DNA from: Saprospiraceae bacterium
GTDB taxonomy: Bacteria > Bacteroidota > Bacteroidia > Chitinophagales > Saprospiraceae
DNA: 64,000 nt
NCBI GenBank assembly: GCA_013214355.1
Contig: JABSSL010000013.1
Location: 1-64,000, forward strand
Direction of reading: 5' to 3'
Shown here: positions 8,705 through 16,837 of the stretch, one piece after another
How positions within the stretch are numbered: the first letter of the stretch is position 1
Layout of the letters: each line of letters begins with the position of its first letter
Notes under the pieces: generated by a model
What the model was told of the DNA's origin: nothing
The model's input: the letters and a program-made list of their open reading frames with translations, nothing else
Databases searched by the model: none
Position numbers and translations under genes: made by a program

Positions 8705-9148
8705 GTGAAAGAAACCCGTCCATTTAATATTTTATTGATAGAAGATAACCCTGGGGATGTACGATTAACACAAGAGGCTTTCCGGGAAGGAAAGAAGGAG
8801 GTCAATCTGGAGGTAGTCATGGATGGAGTAGAAGCCATCAAATACCTGAGGCGTGAAGAGGGATTTGAAAAACGTCCAATGCCAGATCTTATTCTGCTGG
8901 ATCTGAACCTACCAAAGTGGGATGGGCGAGAAGTATTGAAAGAGATCAAAGCTGACTCAAACTTGAAGCGTATTCCCGTAGTTGTTTTGACTACGTCGAA
9001 TGCCGAGCAAGACATTATCCACAGCTATGACCTCCACGCTAATTGCTTCATTAACAAACCCGTAGACTTTGACAACTTCTTCGATATTATCCAGAAAATC
9101 GAAGAGTTTTGGCTAACAACCACCATACTGCCTTCTATGGCTAGCTAG
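8705..9148 (+). CDS. Single-domain response regulator (Rcp1/CheY-like)
   Basis: A 147-residue stand-alone receiver domain. Acidic pocket residues are in LLIEDNPGD (E13, D14), the phosphoacceptor is D66 in LILLDLNLP, the switch Thr lies in VVLTTSN, and the conserved Lys-Pro is in INKPVDF. The long beta-4/alpha-4 layout and the FEKRPMPDLILLDLNLPKWDG segment match the Rcp1-type regulators that work with phytochromes and hybrid kinases. It has no output domain, so it acts by phosphotransfer or protein contact. The start is a GTG at 8705. It lies 106 bp upstream of the multi-receiver protein and probably belongs to the same signalling module. Confidence 0.9.
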   Translation: MKETRPFNILLIEDNPGDVRLTQEAFREGKKEVNLEVVMDGVEAIKYLRREEGFEKRPMPDLILLDLNLPKWDGREVLKEIKADSNLKRIPVVVLTTSNAEQDIIHSYDLHANCFINKPVDFDNFFDIIQKIEEFWLTTTILPSMAS

Positions 9149-9254
9149 GTCAGTACGGACCAAATAACTTATTCATTATAACCTGCGTCTCCACTTTAGT
9201 TAAACTAACTGCTTTGTTGAACTTATTGCATTACTAGTCTTTTTCCCTATTTCA

Positions 9255-11177
9255 ATGAGTGCTCAAATCAACCATATATTAGTTATAGAGGATCTTGAAT
9301 CGGATGTTGAAATAATTAAGGCTTATCTAGAGGAAGCTTCCTTTAAGCACAAGCTATTTCATTCTGATACCTTAAAGGAGGCTATAAATCTTCTAGACGA
9401 AAACTCCATTGATCTGGTACTGCTAGATCTTTCCATTAATGATACTACTGGCTTCAGTACTTTGAAGAAATACCTAGATGAATCTTCTGATGTACCGGTT
9501 GTAGTCATGACTGGTAACAAAAATGAAATCGTCGGTATACAATCCGTGAAAGCTGGCGCACAGGACTTTCTAGTTAAAGGAGAATTTGATAGCAGACGGC
9601 TCGTTAATACCATCCGTTACTCTCTTCAACGGTTCAAGACACAAGCCAAACTCCAAAAACACGCTGAGGAACTTTCTATTACGGAAAAACGGCGACTCGA
9701 GGCCCAGAACATGGCCAAATTTGCCAACTGGGAAATGGACATTGTATCTAATGCCATGAGTTGGACAGAGGAAATGTTCCGAATCTTTGGTGTGCAACCC
9801 AATAGTTTTCAACCCTCCTTATCGGACTACTTAGATTTTGTCCACGTAGAGGATCGCGAGCAGGTTGAAGACTTCTTTGCTGAAGTTATCAAGACCGGGC
9901 AACTCAATCGGCTGGAACATAAAATCCTATTAAATAATCGACTCGTAAAGCACTTGACCATTCAGGCTCGTGTAAACTATGACGAGTTTACCAATAAGAT
10001 CATTCTAATAGGCTCAATTCAAGATACGACCTACCGACTTGATGAGGGGGAAACGGCCTTGCCAGAACCTTCAGATGAGCCACGGCCATCGGTGCAGAAT
10101 GGAGAATTCTACCGTTTCGGCTTCGGTATTCGGACGCCTTTTAGTTCTATTGTCAACCTAGTATACCTGTTAGAAAAGTCTAATCCCACCCCGCAACAAT
10201 CGGAATTGATCGATGGCTTGAAGACTTCGGTGGATGATTTGTCCATTGAGCTAAACAATATGCTCAATTTATCCTTGTTGATCTCCGATCATGTGCCTTT
10301 AAACGAGGAAGATTTTTCTCTATCAGATATGCTTGAGACGGTCCAGCGGGTGGCCAATCTCAAGGCCCAACAGTTAGAAATTCCAATCATTTACCAGAAT
10401 GAGAAAGAATTACCCAACATGGCAAAGGGCGATGCACCTAAGCTTTCGCAGTTGGTGCACAATCTCGTAGAACAGTGCTTTAGTCGCTCCAAAGCAGAGG
10501 GCCAGGTAGAGTTTCACGTTCATTGGTTCAAGCGTAAAAAAGATTTTCCTTTTGTTTTGACCGTACAATACCGCGGGGAGGCCTTCCCTACGGAAGAAGA
10601 GGTAAAGGAAAGAAGTCGACCCGTTCAAGATTCTGCTCAATCCTTACAAGAAGCCGCCGCGGATGATTCACTGAGTCTATCCATGATCTATCGACTGGTG
10701 GAAATCTTGGGTGCTAAATTAGAAGTCGAAGCACAAGGGGCCGGCAATACGATTAAACTAGCCGTTCCACTAGAATTGGGAAGTGAGGTTGAAGACGCTG
10801 GGATTCAAGCCCCTACACAACCTAAACGAATTCTATTGGTAGAAGATCATGTCATCAATCAAATTGCAACGAGAAAGGTATTGACCTCCTGGTCAGACTT
10901 ATTGACGGTAGATATTGCCGCAGATGGAGAGGAAGCGGTCGAAAAATTTCAGAACCAAAACTATGATCTGGTATTAATGGATTTACAAATGCCTAAAATG
11001 GATGGGTTGGAAGCTACGCTAAAGATTCGTTCTCAAAGCAAAATCCCAATTGTGGCACTTACTGCTAATTCATCTCGCCAAGAAGAAGAAAAATGCTTGG
11101 CGATTGGTATGAATGCTTACCTTGTCAAACCTTTTAAACCAGAAGAATTATACAGCAAGATTGCCAAGTTTTTGTAG
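9255..11177 (+). CDS. REC-PAS-degenerate histidine kinase-REC hybrid protein
   Basis: A 640-residue soluble protein: receiver 1 (about residues 6-125, phosphoacceptor D58), coiled linker, PAS-like domain (about 155-260), a histidine-kinase-like core (about 285-508) and receiver 2 (about 525-640, phosphoacceptor D576 in LMDLQMPKMDG). The kinase core looks inactive. The H-box reads FGFGIRTPFSSIVN, so the usual His-Glu is Phe290-Gly291. The N-box (NLVEQC) lacks its second Asn, and the G1 box DxGxG is replaced by YRGEAFP. Both receivers keep their pockets. It therefore probably serves as a dimeric phosphorelay scaffold or sink fed by other kinases, perhaps with the single-domain regulator just upstream. 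No membrane segments are seen. Confidence 0.88.
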   Translation: MSAQINHILVIEDLESDVEIIKAYLEEASFKHKLFHSDTLKEAINLLDENSIDLVLLDLSINDTTGFSTLKKYLDESSDVPVVVMTGNKNEIVGIQSVKAGAQDFLVKGEFDSRRLVNTIRYSLQRFKTQAKLQKHAEELSITEKRRLEAQNMAKFANWEMDIVSNAMSWTEEMFRIFGVQPNSFQPSLSDYLDFVHVEDREQVEDFFAEVIKTGQLNRLEHKILLNNRLVKHLTIQARVNYDEFTNKIILIGSIQDTTYRLDEGETALPEPSDEPRPSVQNGEFYRFGFGIRTPFSSIVNLVYLLEKSNPTPQQSELIDGLKTSVDDLSIELNNMLNLSLLISDHVPLNEEDFSLSDMLETVQRVANLKAQQLEIPIIYQNEKELPNMAKGDAPKLSQLVHNLVEQCFSRSKAEGQVEFHVHWFKRKKDFPFVLTVQYRGEAFPTEEEVKERSRPVQDSAQSLQEAAADDSLSLSMIYRLVEILGAKLEVEAQGAGNTIKLAVPLELGSEVEDAGIQAPTQPKRILLVEDHVINQIATRKVLTSWSDLLTVDIAADGEEAVEKFQNQNYDLVLMDLQMPKMDGLEATLKIRSQSKIPIVALTANSSRQEEEKCLAIGMNAYLVKPFKPEELYSKIAKFL

Positions 11178-11207
11178 CCGCGATATCATTTTGAACTGCG
11201 GCTCCCC

Positions 11208-11215
11208 TATCTTTG
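11208..11215 (+). promoter_or_regulatory. Candidate -7 promoter element (TATCTTTG) upstream of the reductase gene
   Basis: TATCTTTG fits TAnnTTTG, 31 nt before the ATG at 11247. A TTTTG at 11189-11193 is a -33 candidate with shorter than ideal spacing. An inverted repeat (AGCCGC / GCGGCT) just upstream could end transcription of the preceding gene. Confidence 0.45.
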
Positions 11216-11246
11216 TAATAATAGTTAGCAAACTGTAAAAAAGACT

Positions 11247-12230
11247 ATGATTACAAAGGAACTGATTATCATTGGCGGAGGCCCTACCGGAATCAATTGT
11301 GCCATTTCGGCAAAAAAGGCAGGCTTAGATTGCCTGGTTATTGAAAAAGGCTTACTCGTCAATTCTATCTATAATTTCCCCATCAATATGACTTTTTTCT
11401 CTACCTCCAAACTATTGGAGATAGGAGAAATTCCTTTCATCTCGCATGTTGAAAAGCCTACCCGCAAAGAAGCACTAGAATATTATCGCAGATTACAACA
11501 GTCCTATCAGATTGAGATCAATTTGTATGAAGCGGTCCAGAAAATGGAACGACTACCTTCCGGCAACTATAAGATAAGTACCTCAAAAGGAGTTTATCAA
11601 GCTCCATCCGTAATTGTTGCTACCGGCTTCTACGATACGCCTAGGCTGCTAAACGTACCCGGTGAAAAGCTCCCAAAGGTTAAGCATTATTACGATGATG
11701 CTCATCCTTATATTGGGCAAAAAGTCCTTATCGTCGGAGCAGCTAATTCAGCCTGTGACGTGGCCCTGGAGGCCTGGAATAAGGGAGCTGAAGTTACTAT
11801 GGCAATCCGTAAACATGAGATTTATCCAAAGGTCAAATATTGGATACGTCCCAATATCGAAAATCGGATAAAAGAAGGCAGCATCACGGCCCACTTCAAT
11901 ACGGTCGTAACGGAAATCAGGGAAACTGAAGTAGATCTGCTGGGCCCAGACGGTCCTTTTACCATCGAGAATGACTTCGTATTAGCCATGACGGGGTATA
12001 AACCTAACTATACACTCCTCGAAAACTTAGGCTTAGACATTCCCGACGATGAAGCCCGTATTCCCGTCCACGATCCGGAAACGCTAGAAACTTCCTTGCC
12101 TGGTGTATATTTAGCGGGAGTGGTTTGTGCAGGGATGCGGACTAGTAAGTTGTTCATCGAAAACACTCGAGATCATGGCGATGTCATCATTGAGCACATC
12201 CAAAAGCGTGCAGTGAGCACAACAGTCTAG
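11247..12230 (+). CDS. ypdA: YpdA-family bacillithiol disulfide reductase (FAD/NADPH)
   Basis: A 327-residue flavoprotein of the thioredoxin-reductase-like fold but without the CxxC redox pair. It has the FAD-binding IIGGGPTGINCAISA at the N-terminus, the second dinucleotide motif VLIVGAANSACDVALEAW near residue 155, and a C-terminal GVYLAGVVCAG segment with the conserved Cys. The PTGINCAI and NMTFFSTS segments are typical of YpdA (Bdr), which uses NADPH to reduce bacillithiol disulfide and keep the bacillithiol/bacilliredoxin system working; many Bacteroidota make bacillithiol. It is cytoplasmic. The gene ends convergently with the GIN-domain gene and shares a CTAG stop overlap. A -7 promoter element lies upstream. 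Confidence 0.88.
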   Translation: MITKELIIIGGGPTGINCAISAKKAGLDCLVIEKGLLVNSIYNFPINMTFFSTSKLLEIGEIPFISHVEKPTRKEALEYYRRLQQSYQIEINLYEAVQKMERLPSGNYKISTSKGVYQAPSVIVATGFYDTPRLLNVPGEKLPKVKHYYDDAHPYIGQKVLIVGAANSACDVALEAWNKGAEVTMAIRKHEIYPKVKYWIRPNIENRIKEGSITAHFNTVVTEIRETEVDLLGPDGPFTIENDFVLAMTGYKPNYTLLENLGLDIPDDEARIPVHDPETLETSLPGVYLAGVVCAGMRTSKLFIENTRDHGDVIIEHIQKRAVSTTV

Positions 12231-12790
12231 ATCACGGTAACAAAAAGTCCGAGTGCATTGACTTCCGCAAGGACGCTGCTGTAGTCCTTCCAATAGTTGG
12301 TTTTACCCTGCAGGAATAGTCGCCCAATGCCTTGACAATGGGTCTCGACCTTATTGGCATTTACCTTCAACAGTAATTCGCCATCCCCTTGGTGAAATAC
12401 TTCGAAAGATTCTGCGACTACTGCATGTTTCGTTTGTACCACACTTGATCCATCCAGGCGCAAACAATTTACGGATGGAGTACTAATGTATAATTTAACG
12501 GGCTCCCTCGTCCCCGGAGCATTCAGCACTTTAATATCCAAAACACCATCTCGACAGCTGTATTCTACTGGCCATGCCCTTCTCCCCCAACCCCTCCAGC
12601 ATAAGCTAGAACGCTCACGTTGCTCCACCACCACCTCCGCTTTTCCTCCGTGAATACGAATCGTGTCAAAGTACGGTAGAATGATCTCACGGCGCTCCCA
12701 AGGGTGGCTACCGCCCTGTTTTTTTGGCTTATCAACAGAAAAGATTCTCCTCCTTGTAGAGGCAATGACACGAACGATCTTTAATTTCAT
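12227..12790 (-). CDS. GIN-domain (DUF2807-like) protein
   Basis: A 187-residue protein with the repeating beta pattern of the GIN/DUF2807 head domain: YFDTIRIHGGKAEVVVEQ, then VEYSCRDGVLDIKVLN, then short repeated strands (LRLDGSSVVQTKH, VEVFHQ-like, LLLKVNANKVETHCQGIG) as in a right-handed beta-helix. These domains are common in Bacteroidota envelope proteins of unclear function. No signal peptide is evident; the N-terminus is basic, so it may be cytoplasmic or the true start may differ. Its stop overlaps the YpdA stop by 4 bp, so the two genes converge without an intergenic terminator. Confidence 0.65.
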   Translation of the reverse strand: MKLKIVRVIASTRRRIFSVDKPKKQGGSHPWERREIILPYFDTIRIHGGKAEVVVEQRERSSLCWRGWGRRAWPVEYSCRDGVLDIKVLNAPGTREPVKLYISTPSVNCLRLDGSSVVQTKHAVVAESFEVFHQGDGELLLKVNANKVETHCQGIGRLFLQGKTNYWKDYSSVLAEVNALGLFVTVI

Positions 12791-12941
12791 TTTTTGTTAA
12801 TGGTTATCAATCAATTTCTTAAGTAGCATCTGAGATGCCTCTTTTCTCCCTTTTCAGTTAAAATTATTCCATGGGAACTTTCAAACCCACTAAAATGTAG
12901 TGAAGAAGGAAGGAATACCGGTGAAATTTTCATAGCCGCTG

Positions 12942-12972
12942 TTTCATTCTTTTACAAAATCTTCTATATTTG
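12942..12972 (+). promoter_or_regulatory. Promoter of tRNA-Ala (TTTC-N19-TATATTTG)
   Basis: TATATTTG at 12965-12972 matches the Bacteroidota -7 consensus and TTTC at 12942-12945 sits 19 bp upstream as a one-mismatch -33 box. The tRNA begins 18 nt downstream, a suitable distance. Confidence 0.6.
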
Positions 12973-12990
12973 CATCCGCAGTGCGCAAAT

Positions 12991-13064
12991 GGGGCTATAG
13001 CTCAGCTGGCTAGAGCGTTTGACTGGCAGTCAAGAGGTCGTCGGTTCGACTCCGACTAGCTCCA
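12991..13064 (+). tRNA. tRNA-Ala (anticodon GGC)
   Basis: Full cloverleaf: acceptor GGGGCTA pairs with TAGCTCC (13057-13063), discriminator A at 13064; D-stem GCTC/GAGC; anticodon stem TTTGA/TCAAG with loop CTGGCAG giving anticodon GGC at 13025-13027; five-base variable loop; T-stem GTCGG/CCGAC with loop TTCGACT. CCA is not encoded (the next bases are CCC). It closely resembles bacterial tRNA-Ala(GGC), which reads GCC and GCU. Confidence 0.97.
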
Positions 13065-13067
13065 CCC

Positions 13068-13107
13068 AAAAGCAGCTTTACGATTCCTGAAGCTGCTTTT
13101 TTTGTTT
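13068..13107 (+). terminator. Rho-independent terminator after tRNA-Ala
   Basis: An inverted repeat (AAAAGCAGCTT at 13068-13078 and AAGCTGCTTTT at 13090-13100) forms a strong hairpin followed directly by a T-rich tract ending near 13107. Confidence 0.8.
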
Positions 13108-14318
13108 TTCAATTTTCTACAGTACTTGTCTTCTCATAGTATCCAATGGCAAGATCGGGGCATTTTTGGCAGTCTGCTGGGACATTTCAATAGGCTTGTT
13201 CAAGTTTTTAGGGAGTAAAGCGGCTGTTAATGTTTTACCAGTGAAGTCCCTGTAGCCTATCTCCTTCACAACACACTGAAAAACAGACTAAAACAACTTA
13301 AAATCGGCTATTAAGTGTAGATATTCTTGGCAATTTTATTCGCAATAAAACAATACATATACGCCTCGAATTTAAGAAATACGCTGCATGATGAGGAAAA
13401 GTAGGTACTGTACGGATAAATCATTCTCATTCAATTCCATCCTCAAAATGACTATTGTCAAGCTATCATGCCAGATTATTCGACGGAAACCGGATCTGAT
13501 AGAAGAATGAACAAACTAGCTAGTCTTTCGAAACTTCAAAGCTACCATTTATCCCCTCACGAGGTCGCTCGCTCAATGACCGCCAGCTTGGTCACAGTTG
13601 TCTCTATATTCGAGGGGATACCTAGCTTTTAGCTGCCTAAATTGAACTCAATCTTTACAAACTCAAGCTCAATCAAGAAGAAGTCAAGAGCGTAAAAGGT
13701 GGCTGCGTTAATTTGGAAGATATCGTCTTTTGATAACCGACACGGTTCTATGAAAACTAAGAACGCTCTAGCTAGGCTAAGCATGGCAACATGTCAAGAA
13801 CAAACTGTTCCCCCGGATGCAAATCTCTACCAGAGACCATGATCAACTTGATTGCGATGTAATGGTAAATATCAACCATTTGGCCTTCTAGCATCAGTAA
13901 AAAGCTAAATAGGTTCCCCCAGAAGTGCGCGCTCTTACTTTTCTTTCTTTCAATTCCTGTCTGAAGCGAAAGTCATATGTAATATTTTACTGTTAACCCA
14001 TTCAAGGTCCTCAGTAGCAGTTCAAGGCTTTTCCCCCCTCTATCACTTCGCTACCAACCCAACCACATGAAAGTTGAATGATCCATTCCCATTCAGTCTT
14101 GACGAACTGAACTACAGCCGATTTGAACTAATCTCATTTGTGTTGATTCCCTTTGCTACGAGGAGATGATCGCAGAAGGTTCTCGTAAAAGGTCATTTAT
14201 TTTGATATGAAGACAAAAAAACACCTAATAGATCAAGAATAGCCGAACATTTACTCCTCAGGCAAGTTTACTATGCACTACTTAATGATTTATAGATTGG
14301 TTAACAAAATTGGTTAAA
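13108..14318. other. Gene-poor 1.2-kb region
   Basis: No convincing protein gene was found between the tRNA terminator and the CrtA-like gene. One tiny frame at 13641-13733, lacking a standard start codon, ends in the pattern KLKLNQEEVKSVKGG followed by nine residues, reminiscent of Bacteroidota double-Gly peptide leaders (see findings). The rest is low in coding signal and may hold decayed DNA or unrecognised regulatory RNA. Confidence 0.5.
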
Positions 14319-15065
14319 ATGTCTTTGATGCCTGAACTATCGGGACAGGTCTGTACGATGACCTTCTTCAGATCTACGTCCCGGGCAAACAAAAAATGGG
14401 CCTTCAGCCAGATCGTAAGGGCTCGCGAGCCGCTTTCGAAAACGGATGGCCTGCAATTCTTCAAACTATTTGGCTTAGGTGGCGGACATGGTTACAGCTT
14501 AAATACCAAGTTTGACAAACACGGTTTCCTTGGTGTATGGGAAAGCATGGCACAGGCTGAGCGCTTCATGAATGGAACCCTCTTTGGAGAATACAAATCC
14601 AGAAGTGTTGAACTGTACACCATGATTATGCAACCACTATCTTCTCGAGGTACATGGTCTGGATTTGAAGACTGGCGCCCTGTCTCAAAGGCAAGTGCTA
14701 ACAATGAATTGGTTTGTGTATTAACAAGAGCAACGCTTCGGCCCGGTTACATCTTCCGTTTCTTTGGACAAATTGCAAAGGTTGTTCGTGATCACAAGGA
14801 ACGGAAAGGGTTGATACTGACACAAGGATTCGCGGAAATTCCACTCCTAGAGCAGGCCACCTTTTCCATCTGGGAAAACGAAACCCTAATGAAGGACTTT
14901 GCTTTTAATTCTGCCCATCAGGAGGTAATTAAAACCACGCGTGAGCGTAAGGGGTTTCGAGAGGAAATGTATACACGAATGCGACCTGTAGAGACAAGAG
15001 GGACCTGGAACGGAATAGATCCCCTGAAGCCACACATGACGAAGCTAGAGCAGCTAGCCCAGTAA
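14319..15065 (+). CDS. CrtA-like carotenoid (spheroidene monooxygenase family) oxygenase
   Basis: A roughly 248-residue protein resembling spheroidene monooxygenase (CrtA), which introduces keto groups at C-2 of acyclic carotenoid ends. Family-like features in order are TMTFFRSTSR with WAFSQIV, a Gly-rich LFGLGGGHGYS segment, VWESMAQAERFM, the twice-occurring RGTWSG/RGTWNG, VLTRATLRP, and PLLEQATFSIWENETLMKDFAF. Length suits the family. The start is placed at ATG 14319 (ATG 14328 is also possible; a TTG at 14310 would add three residues). It stands alone here, with no crtB, crtI or other carotenoid gene adjacent, so the pathway role is inferred. The family is believed to bind haem, which cannot be checked here. 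Confidence 0.8.
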   Translation: MSLMPELSGQVCTMTFFRSTSRANKKWAFSQIVRAREPLSKTDGLQFFKLFGLGGGHGYSLNTKFDKHGFLGVWESMAQAERFMNGTLFGEYKSRSVELYTMIMQPLSSRGTWSGFEDWRPVSKASANNELVCVLTRATLRPGYIFRFFGQIAKVVRDHKERKGLILTQGFAEIPLLEQATFSIWENETLMKDFAFNSAHQEVIKTTRERKGFREEMYTRMRPVETRGTWNGIDPLKPHMTKLEQLAQ

Positions 15066-15501
15066 GCCTTTTTAGGTTGGATTCGGACACAGAATTACGA
15101 AACCCAGATATACAATGCCAGGCAATTCCCTAAGCCCCCTACTGTTTGAGTTTTGCTGGTATGGTCCTAAGATCCACATCTGTCAATATCTTAACCATGT
15201 TGGGATATTATTCATCACTAGGCAGATTGACTATATCCCTAAATCACCCGACAACTCTCCTACCATCCGAAAATCGCAAAAGTCTAGCTTAAAACCGATA
15301 TCCCCTAAGCAGATGCTCAGGCTACTCCGCTACCCTAGCTTAGAGCCTTTTCAAAGTAAGGTAAGAAGTCCCTTACCTTTGCCTTCTTGGTTTCACCAGA
15401 TGTCAGGGAACTAGATCTCCCTTATTTAAGATGTACATGTTTCTATAGGAATTCCTTACTTTCGGCTCTCTATTTTTGTTACTGTACCTATTTTCAACCA
15501 T
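15066..15501. other. Intergenic region with a -7 promoter element at 15471-15478
   Basis: About 436 bp without a recognisable gene. Near its end TATTTTTG (15471-15478) fits the TAnnTTTG element 23 nt before the aminotransferase ATG; no good -33 box was seen. A 99-codon open frame inside (15115-15414) has no family-like features. Confidence 0.45.
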
Positions 15502-16833
15502 ATGACGGCAGTAGAAGCTAAGGATAATGCACTTCCTACTTTGTCCAAACGAGGGCAAGAGCAGGCTAGCAATTTGGCGAGAATTGACATCGAACTATTC
15601 ATGGAGGCCACGGATAACCTCTTCCATCCCACCGATAACCCGGAAGGAGCTTTCCCGCTAAATGTAGCGGAGAATAGCGTAATGGCGGGACGTATACAGG
15701 CCGAATTTAACAAAATACTGAAGGAAACGGAGCTACCGCTGTGGCCATTAAAGTATACCAGTACAGCGGGCTTTCCGGAAACCCTCGAGGTCATAGCCCA
15801 GTTTATGCGAAAGTACTTTCAAAGTGAAGCCATCTCCGCAGAGAAGTTGCTACATTCTGCCGGTGCAGCCGCCTCGCTAGAGGTCTTTTCTTTTGCCATT
15901 GCTAATCCAGGAGACCTAGTCGTCATACCAGCACCTGCTTACCCTATGTATAGTAACGATCTGGGGATTAAAAGTGGCTTGGTGCGCTGGGATCTTCAGA
16001 CCCATCACGATATCTCCGAGCACTCCAGTCTCGCCCTGGTCACCCCTGCAGACCTAGATCGAACCTGGGCAGACATTCAAGCTGCCGGAAAAGTATTCAA
16101 ACTGCTATTGCTCACTTCGCCGGATAATCCGACGGGATCTACCTACACTTCTGCACAACTAGAGGCCATCGCAGATTGGTGTATCCAGCATGAGGTCCAC
16201 CTGCTGGTGAATGAAATCTACGCCTTGTCCCAGATCGACACCTCACATCCCGAACTGACTCAAGACTACGCTAATCCTATCCCTTTCCGATCGTTTGCGG
16301 GCATTATGGCAGATCGTCAGAGCGACTATCTGCACTTGATCTATGCACTTTCGAAGGACTTTGCTATCTCCGGAATGCGACTGGGCGTGATCCACACCTT
16401 GAACGAAGCTATGTTAAGCGGTTTAGGGAATATCAATATTCCACAAATGGCTTCCAACCTGGTGCAATGGCTGGTACAGGAATTATTCAAGAGAGAATCC
16501 TTTATTGCCAGCTATGTAGAAGAAAACCAGCGACGGATTACAGAAAGCTATTTGGTCATCGTTCGTATGCTAAGACGGCTAGGCATCCCCTATACACCCA
16601 GCAGAGGCAGCCTTTTTATCTGGGCAGACTTCTCCGCCTACCTTAGTGCACCAACGGCCCAGGCCGAAGAGGACTTCTGGATGCAAATTTTCCGCGACAC
16701 GCAAATCCTCTTTACGCCTGGCACTGGCTTTCAGCATCAGAAAAAGGGTTTATTCCGCATCGTTCATACAGCTGTCCCTACAGAACATCTGCGAATAGCT
16801 ATAGATCGACTGGAAGCCTATTTGAAACAGTAA
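15502..16833 (+). CDS. PLP-dependent class I/II aminotransferase, ACC-synthase-like
   Basis: A 443-residue fold-type I PLP enzyme. Visible elements are FPLNVAENSVM, the YTSTAGFPETLEVIAQFM segment similar to the YGDxxGxxxLR region, AGAAASLEVFSFAIANPGDLVVIPAPAYPMY, LLTSPDNPTGSTY, VNEIYALS, and the Schiff-base Lys in IYALSKDFAISGMRLG. The pattern is closest to 1-aminocyclopropane-1-carboxylate synthase-like proteins rather than classic aspartate transaminases, but real ACC synthesis cannot be claimed. The position that is usually Asp in the VxDEIY motif (the residue contacting the pyridine nitrogen) is Asn here, in AAT codon context. It runs alone from its own promoter and converges with the PNPOx-like gene 4 bp downstream. 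Confidence 0.85.
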   Translation: MTAVEAKDNALPTLSKRGQEQASNLARIDIELFMEATDNLFHPTDNPEGAFPLNVAENSVMAGRIQAEFNKILKETELPLWPLKYTSTAGFPETLEVIAQFMRKYFQSEAISAEKLLHSAGAAASLEVFSFAIANPGDLVVIPAPAYPMYSNDLGIKSGLVRWDLQTHHDISEHSSLALVTPADLDRTWADIQAAGKVFKLLLLTSPDNPTGSTYTSAQLEAIADWCIQHEVHLLVNEIYALSQIDTSHPELTQDYANPIPFRSFAGIMADRQSDYLHLIYALSKDFAISGMRLGVIHTLNEAMLSGLGNINIPQMASNLVQWLVQELFKRESFIASYVEENQRRITESYLVIVRMLRRLGIPYTPSRGSLFIWADFSAYLSAPTAQAEEDFWMQIFRDTQILFTPGTGFQHQKKGLFRIVHTAVPTEHLRIAIDRLEAYLKQ

Positions 16834-16837
16834 TAAA

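Noticed and set aside
15115-15414. 99-codon plus-strand frame between crtA-like and aminotransferase genes
   Set aside because: Composition is rich in Ser/Pro/Ile with no family-like segment; it seems non-coding.
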